Below are positions 53,294 to 61,900 of a DNA stretch of 64,000 nt, piece by piece; position 1 is the first letter of the stretch, and each line of letters opens with the position of its first letter. A program made the translations under genes and the position numbers. This DNA comes from Synechococcales cyanobacterium bin31.maxbin.ball.101. GTDB taxonomy: Bacteria > Cyanobacteriota > Cyanobacteriia > Leptolyngbyales > Leptolyngbyaceae. The notes under the pieces are model-generated. The model did not search any database. It saw nothing but the letters and a program-made list of their open reading frames with translations, and was not told the origin of the DNA. The stretch spans positions 42,826-106,825 of the forward strand of contig JAAFJU010000001.1 of the NCBI GenBank assembly GCA_013298165.1, in the 5' to 3' direction.

Positions 53294-56200
53294 ATGATGC
53301 GATCCGATATGAAACGATCGGTTGGATTAGGATGCTGTGCAGGATTAATGATGTGGGTCTGTGGGCCGATCGCCCAGGCGCAACCGTCCATCATGCCGAT
53401 CGCTCAAGTTTCACAGCCGCAGACGGATGAAATCGATCGGGCCATGGCTGAAGGGCTAAAGTTTGTTCAAGCAGGAGATCAGGAATCCTTAAAAAAGGCG
53501 ATCGACCAATTTGAAACAGCCTTGCGCTTGAGCATTTCCAGCAAAAATCAATCTCGCCAAGCACTATCACTAGTCTTATTGGGGAGAGCCTATGAAGTAC
53601 TAGATAAAAAACAAAAGACCATCGACTTTTACCGTCAAGCATTACCGCTTTATAAGGCTTTGGGCGATCGACCCAGTGAAGCCACCCTATTGAACAATCT
53701 CGGTATACTATATGCCACAATAGACGAGAATAAAAAGGCATTGGAAGCCTATAATCAAGCCCTAGTGATCTATGAGGCATTGGGCGATCGTCTTGCTGTC
53801 GCTACGACCTTCAATAACATTGGTGCCATTTACAATGACTTAAGTGACCATCAAAAAGCATTAAAATTTTATAGTCAAGCCTTAGTAATCTATCGTTCAG
53901 AATCACACTCACCAGAGTCAAAACTACGGCAACGATCGGGTGAAGCCTCTACCTTAAATAACATAGGGACACTCTATAATATATTAGGCGAACAGCGAAA
54001 AGCATTAGATTCCTTGACTCAAGCGCTCCGCATTAGACGCGAACTGATCAAACTTCCAGGAGAACAGCAACGGCAACAAAAAAGTGAAGCAACGCTCCTC
54101 AATAATATCGGCGGGATCTACGACTCATTGGGTGAAAAGCAAAAAGCACTAGACTTCTACCTTCAGGCTCTACCCATTCGACGCTCCGTGGGCGATCGGG
54201 TCGGTGAAGCAACTACGTTGAATAATATTGGTGCGACTTATAGAAGTTTAGGTGAGAAACAAAAAGCAATCGTTTTTTATAATCAAGCCTTATCGATTTA
54301 TCGTGAAATTCAAAATCAATCGGGTAAAGGGACTACGCTAAATAATATGGGCCTAGTCTATGCTGAATTAGGTGAAAAACAAAAAGCCCTTGGCTTTTAC
54401 AATCAAGCATTAGCCATTCGACAGGCCATAGGCGATCGGCTAGGTGAAAGTACAACATTATCCAATATAGGAGCTGTTTATTCATCATTAGGTGAACCGA
54501 AAAAAGCACTCGAATTCAATTTTCAAGCATTAGTAATTAAACAGAAAATTCAAGATCGCACAGGTGAAGCTAATTTATTCAATAATATCGCTAACATTTA
54601 TAATAATTTAGGAGAGAGGCAGAAATCACTAGAGTATAACAACCGATCTCTACAGATTTATCGTGCGGTGAATGATCGATCGGGTCAGGCACTGAGCATG
54701 AATAATCTTGGTCTTGTCTATAGCATCCTGGGAGATTGGCAAAAGGCAATGGAGATGTATAATCAAGCGCTACTCCTTACTCGATCAGTGGGCGATCGAG
54801 CGGGAGAAGCAACCATACTCAATGCCATTGCTTATATCTATGACGTATCCGGCGAAAAACAAAAAGCACTGGACTTGTATACACAAGTCTTACCTCTGAG
54901 ACGTGCTGTGGGCGATCGATCGGGAGAAGCCACCACATTCAATAATATGGGAAATGTCTACTCAAGCCTCGGCAACAAACAAAAAGCACTTGAACTTTAT
55001 GAGCAGTCCCTAATGCTTTGTCGTGCAGTTAGTAATCGGCTTGGAGAGGCTACAGCACTTAACAATATTGGATTGATCCATAGCACCTTGGGTAATTCTC
55101 AAAAAGCGCTAGAGAGCTACCAACAGGCCCTTCCCCTCAGGCGACTTGTCGGCGATCGAGATGGCGAAGCTACGACCCTCAATAATATTGGACTCCTGTT
55201 CAGACAGCAAAATCAATTAGAGCAGGCGATCGCCTTTTATAAACAATCCGTCAGTACCTACGAAACACTTCGGAATGATATTAAATCCCTATCTCGTAGT
55301 CAACAAGTCTCTTACACCCAAACCATTTCCTATACCTACCGAAATCTAGCTAGTCTTCTCATTCAACAAAACCGTCTCAGTGAAGCTCAGCAAGTTCTCG
55401 AACTTCTAAAAATTCGAGAACTTAAAGAAATCGAACCCGATAAACAACAACCCAAAACTCCCATTCGACAACTGCCCATTTCAGACAGTGAAAAGCAAGA
55501 AATTGCCAAAATCAATCCTGCAATTTCCAATGAGATTCAAACAGAACTTTTACCAAAACTGGACCAACTTTCCCCAACCAATCCCCTCAATCAATCCGCC
55601 CAAGCCCTAACCAAACCCAACTCCGCTCTCATCTACCATCTCATCACCGCCGACAAACTCTGGATTGTCCTCGTGACCCCCGACGGCAAACTCCAGCGCT
55701 TTTCCAGTAACCAAACCAAAGCCCAACTCGAAACCCTGACCCAAAATATCCGATCGCAGCTAGAAAAATGTGAACGATCGGCCTGCACCACCCCCGACAC
55801 CCAAACCCTCAACCAAACCACCCAAAAACTCTACGAACATCTCTTCCCAAACGATCTCAAAACCGCATTAACCCAAACCCAACACTTAACCCTTGCCCTA
55901 GACGGAAGCCTGCGAAATATCCCGATCGCCGCCCTCCACACCGGACAGCAATACCTAATTGAACGCTACAGCCTCTCCACCATCATCGCCGCGCAACTCA
56001 CCGACAGCCAAGACAAAATCCCCACCAACCCCGCCCAAACCCCAATCCTCGCCCTCGGCACCTCCCAAAGCGCAAGACTGGAGGTCCCCGACTTCATCGA
56101 TCGAGATCGGCAAGATCGCTTTGCCCCATTAGCCAACGTCCCGATCGAACTCAACGCCATTGTCAAGAGCGATCGAAACCCCAAAGCATTCCCCGGCAAA

Positions 56201-56806
56201 CAACTCCTCAACGATCAATTCACCCTACAAAACATTCAACAACAACTCCCCAACCACCGCATCCTCCACATTGCCTCCCACGGCATCTTCCGCCCTAATT
56301 CCCTCGACTACTCCTACATTCTCCTCGGCAATCAACAACGCTGGTCGATCGCCGCTCTAGACCAGGACGCACAGCTCTTTCAAAACCTCCATCTCATCAC
56401 CCTCTCCGCCTGCCAAACCGGACTCAGCGATCGGGACAAAAACGGCATGGAAATCGCCGGAATGAGTTACGCCTTCCTGAGCAAAGGAGCCAAAGCCATT
56501 AATGCCTCCCTTTGGTCAGTTGACGACGCCAGCACCGCCATCCTCATGCAACAGTTCTACCAAAACCTCACCCAAAATCAATCCAAAGCCCAATCCCTCC
56601 AAAACGCCCAACTCCACCTACTCCGCACCCCCCGATCGCAACTTATTAATGAACTCAGCCGATCGTTGGCGCAGCCTCCCGTTCCGGGAATCGACACCCG
56701 CTGGACCTTTAATGGCACTCCCCCGCCATCCACCACCAACAAACCCCGTGACTACAGCCATCCCTACTACTGGGCCGCCTTCACCTTGATTGGCAACAGC
56801 TTATAA
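53294..56806 (+). CDS. Exported TPR-CHAT protein 1
   Basis: A 1170-residue protein: signal peptide (SVGLGCCAGLMMWVCGPIAQ, cleavage near AQA), then ~14 tandem 40-residue tetratricopeptide repeats (about 90-680) with consensus G-E-A-T-T-L-N-N-I-G-x-x-Y-x-x-L-G-E-K-Q-K-A-L. A coiled-coil segment then leads to a C-terminal CHAT domain (~780-1170), a caspase-like cysteine protease fold. The dyad is intact: H996 in LHIASHGIF and C1040 in LSACQTG. Two repeats carry 9-10-residue insertions (SESHSPESKL, ELIKLPGEQQ). TPRs bind partners and CHAT cleaves substrate. It is 24 bases upstream of the caspase gene and forms one locus with it and a second TPR-CHAT gene. Confidence 0.92.
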   Translation: MMRSDMKRSVGLGCCAGLMMWVCGPIAQAQPSIMPIAQVSQPQTDEIDRAMAEGLKFVQAGDQESLKKAIDQFETALRLSISSKNQSRQALSLVLLGRAYEVLDKKQKTIDFYRQALPLYKALGDRPSEATLLNNLGILYATIDENKKALEAYNQALVIYEALGDRLAVATTFNNIGAIYNDLSDHQKALKFYSQALVIYRSESHSPESKLRQRSGEASTLNNIGTLYNILGEQRKALDSLTQALRIRRELIKLPGEQQRQQKSEATLLNNIGGIYDSLGEKQKALDFYLQALPIRRSVGDRVGEATTLNNIGATYRSLGEKQKAIVFYNQALSIYREIQNQSGKGTTLNNMGLVYAELGEKQKALGFYNQALAIRQAIGDRLGESTTLSNIGAVYSSLGEPKKALEFNFQALVIKQKIQDRTGEANLFNNIANIYNNLGERQKSLEYNNRSLQIYRAVNDRSGQALSMNNLGLVYSILGDWQKAMEMYNQALLLTRSVGDRAGEATILNAIAYIYDVSGEKQKALDLYTQVLPLRRAVGDRSGEATTFNNMGNVYSSLGNKQKALELYEQSLMLCRAVSNRLGEATALNNIGLIHSTLGNSQKALESYQQALPLRRLVGDRDGEATTLNNIGLLFRQQNQLEQAIAFYKQSVSTYETLRNDIKSLSRSQQVSYTQTISYTYRNLASLLIQQNRLSEAQQVLELLKIRELKEIEPDKQQPKTPIRQLPISDSEKQEIAKINPAISNEIQTELLPKLDQLSPTNPLNQSAQALTKPNSALIYHLITADKLWIVLVTPDGKLQRFSSNQTKAQLETLTQNIRSQLEKCERSACTTPDTQTLNQTTQKLYEHLFPNDLKTALTQTQHLTLALDGSLRNIPIAALHTGQQYLIERYSLSTIIAAQLTDSQDKIPTNPAQTPILALGTSQSARLEVPDFIDRDRQDRFAPLANVPIELNAIVKSDRNPKAFPGKQLLNDQFTLQNIQQQLPNHRILHIASHGIFRPNSLDYSYILLGNQQRWSIAALDQDAQLFQNLHLITLSACQTGLSDRDKNGMEIAGMSYAFLSKGAKAINASLWSVDDASTAILMQQFYQNLTQNQSKAQSLQNAQLHLLRTPRSQLINELSRSLAQPPVPGIDTRWTFNGTPPPSTTNKPRDYSHPYYWAAFTLIGNSL

Positions 56807-56830
56807 TTCACCATTCAAAATTCAAATCCT

Positions 56831-58885
56831 ATGAACCGTCGCCACTTCCTCCAAACCACCGCCGCCACCGTACTCTTAACCCAACTTGTTGATCGCCCGA
56901 TCGTCGCCGCCCCCCGCTCGCGAAAACTCGCATTGCTCATTGGCATTAACGACTATTCCAAAGGTCAAAACTCCGACGTCTCATCCTTAAAAGGCTGCAT
57001 CAACGACGTAGCCCTCCTCAAAAATCTCCTCATCTATCGCTACGGCTTTGAACCCGAAAACGTCATCACCCTCACCGACGCCCAAGCCACCCGTAGCGCT
57101 ATTCTCAAGGCGATCGAAACCCATCTCCTCCCCGCCAATCCCAATGACACCGTTGTCTTCTCCTTTTCCGGCCATGGCGCACCCTTAATAGATCCCTACG
57201 AAAAAGACGCCCAAACCACGGCAATCCTGCCCTACGACCATTCCATGACCGCATCTAACCAAACCAACTTCATCACCGGAACCACCTTATTTCTACTCCG
57301 ATCGGCCTTCAAAACCAATCAAGTCACCTTCATTTTAGATTGCTGCTATGCGGGCGGTGGCATTCGTGGGGATGTCCGAATCCGATCGACCGAACCCCCG
57401 ATCGGCAATGCGTTTTATCCCAGTTCAGATGAGCTGCAATACCATCAGAAATGGATGAAGCAACTCAATCTAACACCTGCCCAACTCAATCAAAATCGCA
57501 AAACTCAACAGGGACCCAAAGGCATTCTCCTCGCCGCCGCCAACGAAAACCAAACCGCCCAAGATGCCAGCTTCAACTATGAATACAATGCTGGGGCCTT
57601 CACCAAGTTTTTTACAGAAGCACTCTGGAACAATGCTGATCAATCGTTAGGGACGATCGAAACCGTCGTTCGACAATCCCTAGTGAACTTTGCAATTTAT
57701 CCCGAAAACGCCCAGCAACCCGTCTTCACCTACCCCAACAACCAAAAGCCAGCGATCCAAACCCAAAAGACATTCTTCACCCCCGCAACGATCGCCAGCA
57801 CGCCCGTGCAAGGAATGGTTCTGAAGCGCGATCGTAACCAAGTCACGCTCTGGCTAGGTGGGCTGTCTCCCCGTGGCCTAAGCCTAGGAAGCGGTACAGA
57901 ATTCCGACTCATTACCAGCAATAATCTCCAGTCTGCCCCCATTGCCAGACTCGATCAAGCCATAGCCGACGACTTCACCACGATCGCCACCCTGACCTCA
58001 GACCTCCCCCAGCTAAAGCCTGGAACCCTCATCCAACAATACTATCGCCCTCTCCCTAAAGATCTCAAACTCAAAATTGGACTCGACCAATCCCTAGGAA
58101 AATCCATTCAACGCCCAAAAGATGGATCACGCATTCAATGGGTCGATCGAAAAGCGGATGGATTGTTTGGCGGGGTAGACTTTATTCTCAGCAAAATGAC
58201 CGCTGACTATCAAAAACTACAAAACACATCATCTAAAATCCTACCCAGCATCAACACCTACGGACTTTTCTCCAGCCAGCTTAGCCCCATCCCCAATAGT
58301 TTTGGTCCTCAAGGCGAACGTCTTGAACAAGCCCTCGATCGGCTTCAACCCTTCCTCAATATTCAACTCCTCCAAAAACTGTTTGGTTCGATCGTCCTCA
58401 CCGACCCAGAAGTCAAAAACTTGACCACAGTAGAAGCCAAAGTCTACCTGAAAGACAATCCCGACAACCTGGTTTCGATCCCAAACCAAGTCAAACAAGC
58501 CGTTAAAGTCGGTCAAAAAGTCGAAATCGAACTGAGCCACAATACTAAACAAGCCCTAGAAGCCTTACTCATCGGGGTCTCTCCCACAGGTAAAATATCC
58601 CATCAGTACTATCCTGACGGGATGTTTAAGCAAGTTGTGACGATCGATCCTGAAGATGCGATCGGGTCCAATGGTGAATTTTTAATTCTGCTCAGTAAAG
58701 CCCCATTAGATACGATCGATCGGCAACTAACAGAACTCTCCAATGACCTAACGCAGCGGTCTCGGACAAAGGACAATCAATCGATTAACCAAATTCTGAA
58801 TCAATTACTCAGTTCCCAAGTCGCGAGAAAAGAAGGCGAATTTACCCAAGCTATTTTCTCGTTGCCGATACAGATCAAACGCTAA
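56831..58885 (+). CDS. Tat-exported caspase family protease (orthocaspase) with DUF4384-like C-terminus
   Basis: A 684-residue protein. The N-terminus MNRRHFLQTTAATVLLTQLV is a twin-arginine signal. The peptidase C14 domain follows (~30-260): LALLIGINDYSKG start, H115 in SFSGHGAP and C172 in FILDCCYAGGG, the complete caspase dyad. The acidic S1-pocket region found in metacaspases is not obvious, so specificity (basic or other) is open. The middle (~330-550) is unassigned; ~555-640 resembles DUF4384 (ALLIGVSPTGKISHQYYPDG, then NGEFLILLSKAPL), which is often fused to caspases and kinases. It lies between two TPR-CHAT genes. Confidence 0.9.
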   Translation: MNRRHFLQTTAATVLLTQLVDRPIVAAPRSRKLALLIGINDYSKGQNSDVSSLKGCINDVALLKNLLIYRYGFEPENVITLTDAQATRSAILKAIETHLLPANPNDTVVFSFSGHGAPLIDPYEKDAQTTAILPYDHSMTASNQTNFITGTTLFLLRSAFKTNQVTFILDCCYAGGGIRGDVRIRSTEPPIGNAFYPSSDELQYHQKWMKQLNLTPAQLNQNRKTQQGPKGILLAAANENQTAQDASFNYEYNAGAFTKFFTEALWNNADQSLGTIETVVRQSLVNFAIYPENAQQPVFTYPNNQKPAIQTQKTFFTPATIASTPVQGMVLKRDRNQVTLWLGGLSPRGLSLGSGTEFRLITSNNLQSAPIARLDQAIADDFTTIATLTSDLPQLKPGTLIQQYYRPLPKDLKLKIGLDQSLGKSIQRPKDGSRIQWVDRKADGLFGGVDFILSKMTADYQKLQNTSSKILPSINTYGLFSSQLSPIPNSFGPQGERLEQALDRLQPFLNIQLLQKLFGSIVLTDPEVKNLTTVEAKVYLKDNPDNLVSIPNQVKQAVKVGQKVEIELSHNTKQALEALLIGVSPTGKISHQYYPDGMFKQVVTIDPEDAIGSNGEFLILLSKAPLDTIDRQLTELSNDLTQRSRTKDNQSINQILNQLLSSQVARKEGEFTQAIFSLPIQIKR

Positions 58886-58971
58886 TTGAATCGCCTTCAA
58901 GGACTTGCATAATGTCTTGAGATATTGAACGATAGATTAGGTTAAGTCTGTGTTTTCGTTGGGGTGTTCCT

Positions 58972-61900
58972 GTGCGTTTTTATCAGTCGTCCTTTGGATT
59001 AGTCGTATCGATCGTCCTGATGGGAGTGATCGCCCCCGTCGCTATGGCTCAGACCAGCGACACAGCACAAGCTGCCGCTAATCAAACTGCAAATCCCAAA
59101 ACCTCACTGACGCAAGCCAAAGGCCATTTTCGACGAGCTGAATTCAGGCGGGCGATCGGTCTTTACCAGCAAATTGTAGCCACCCCAAATTTGGACACCG
59201 CATCAAAGCTAGAAGCGCTGACAAACTGGGCAGACATCTTACTGTGGACGGACCAAACCTCGCAGGTCGAAGACCTCCTTCAGCAAGCGCTCAAGCTGAG
59301 TCGTGAGACGGGCGATCGATCCCGTGAAGGGGACGCCCTAGCCGCATTGGGCTGGGCTTCACGCAGTAAACAAGACTATCCAAAAGCCAAGGAATTACTG
59401 AATCAATCATTGACGATCGCCCAGCAGACGGGCAATAAAAAAGGGGAAGCGCGATCGAGATTCCTATTAGGAACAGTGCAATATGTTCAAGGCGACTATC
59501 CAAATGCATTACAGACTCTCCAGTCCGCGCTGAGCGTTGCCCAAGGATCGAATCATCAAGATGAGATGACCCATATCTATACTTGGATGGCGCTCGTTGA
59601 GCGAGACCTGAAAAATTTGGAATCTGCTGCTAATTTAATTGAAAAACAGATTCTTCTCAGTCGTTCAATAGGCTATCGTGCCTCCGAATCCGATGGTCTG
59701 TTCGTCAGTGCAATGATTAAAAATGCACAGAATCAGCCGGAGCAATCCATACCGCTTTATCAGCAAGCATTAGATCTCGCTGAAGGGGCGGATAATCCAT
59801 GGTTTTACTTAGTGGCTGTGCGTGAACTCGGTGGGACTTATGTTGGTCGTAAAGAACTGGATAAGGCATTGGAACTCTATCAGAAAGCTTTGGGAGTCGC
59901 AAAGACGATCGATGACGCAGCAGTGGCAGATATTACCAATCGTATCGGCGTGGTTCATACCCGATCGGCCCAGTACCCGCAAGCCTTAGAAGCCTATCAA
60001 CAGGCATTAAAAACTTATCTGAAAACCGATCGAAAATCAGAAATCGCGCAAGTTTTCTCAAATATTGCTTATGTTTATAAGCAGCAAAAACAATATCCAG
60101 AAGCCAGAGAAGCTTACCAGAAAGTGCTTTTACGATACGAAGCATTAGGGAATGACGCTAAACAAGCTGAAACATTAAGTGAAATTGGATACAGTTATTT
60201 ATTTCAAAGTACTATCGTACTCAATAAACAAGCTGATTATTCTCAAGCCAAAAAGCTTGCAGAACAAGGGTCAACGGTTTTCCAGAAGCAACGAATCATC
60301 GCAGAAAAACTCAACGATCGAGCGCAATTATTCTATGCACTCATCGGCATTGCCCAATCCTATGAAAAACAAGGCGGCGCGGCCTATCGTGCAGGTCAAT
60401 ATTTTGAAGCCTTGCCCTTAGAAGAAAAAGCTTTGAGTTTTAAGCAAGAGGCCCTGAAACTAGCAGAAGACGCGAAAAATGCTGACCTCATTGAATCAGC
60501 GCAGTATGCGATCGAGTCTAGCTACTTTGGGCTAATCAACACCTATAACGAGACGGCTCAATTAGAAAAGGCATTTGAATATCTGAAAAAAGCCCGAAAA
60601 ATAGCTCAGATTACAAAAAAGCCAGGTTACGAAAAAAGATTGCTAACATATGAATTGACGCTGTATCTAGAGCTTGCAAGTTCTTACACAAATCCAGTTC
60701 AAAATGAGCAAAAGATTAAGGCATATGAACGAATCGTTGCATTATCACGCCAATTAGATAAGCCAGAAATGGAAGCTGTTTATCTCAACCTCACCGCACA
60801 GACCTATTACTTTTGGGGGCAGTACGATCGAGCTTGGGACCTTTACCAGCAGGTCTTAAAGCTTGCTCAGTCCATCAAAGATTCTCAGATGGAAAGTATC
60901 TCTTTGTTGGGAATGGGACAGATTTTATCAACCCGAGCGGATTATCCACAAGCATTAATTCTCAATCAAAAAGCGCTTGAAGTCATCCAGTCAAGCAAGT
61001 CAAGACGAGGTGAAATTGCAGCATTAAATAATATTTCCAATATTTATAAGATTACAGGCCAATATTCCAAAGCGTTGGAATTCAATCAGAAAGCTAAAGC
61101 AATTATTCAATCTCAATATGAGATCTATCAAAAAGGAGTTACCGTTGAGAGTATTCGACTCGCATGTTTAGAGTCAAATAATTTTGGAGATCAGAATTCC
61201 GATCGCGAAAAATCCAAATCAGACCTGAGTTCAGTCTGTAATGAGCCGATCGTTCTTCCGACAGGATCGATCTTTGACTTAGTGAAAAGCTCGATCGATA
61301 ATTCAGCTCAAACCTTAAGGTCATCGACAGGAATTAATCTTAACAATCTAGGTACAATTTACAATAATCAAGGAGAGTATTTAAAGGCGATCGAGTTTTA
61401 TCAGAAATCCTTAGAAATATCACGAGAACTGAAAGAGAAAGAAAGTGAAGCCCTGAATTTAAATAATCTTGCGGCGGTCTATAGCGATCAAGGCAATTAT
61501 AGTCTTGCCCTTCCCCTAGTAGAGCAAGCGTTAGCTGTATCTATTGAACAGAAAAATCCAATTAGTGAGATTACTTATCGCTCTAATCTTGCCCATATCT
61601 ACACCAGTTTTGGCGACTATCCTAAGGCATTAGCAACCTGTCAACAGGTCATCGCTCTAGCCGAAAAGCTTAAGACTCCAGGTTCTAAAGCAGTCGCTCT
61701 CCGGATGATCGGCAATCTTTATAACTATCAAGGTCAATATACTCAGGCCATTGAATTTTTACAAAAGGCGCTAACAATCGACCAAGAAATTGGCAATCCT
61801 ACGGGAGTTATTATGGCTGAGGCATCCTTGAGTAAGATCTATGTCAAACTGGGTCAATCGGGCAAGGCGTTGGAATTAGGACAAAAAGCATTAGTTCGGT

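Noticed and set aside
53690..55200. Regular 120-bp periodicity resembling a long tandem DNA repeat or CRISPR-like array
   Set aside because: The period equals 40 codons and the units encode tetratricopeptide repeats in one open frame; the spacers are coding and not unique.
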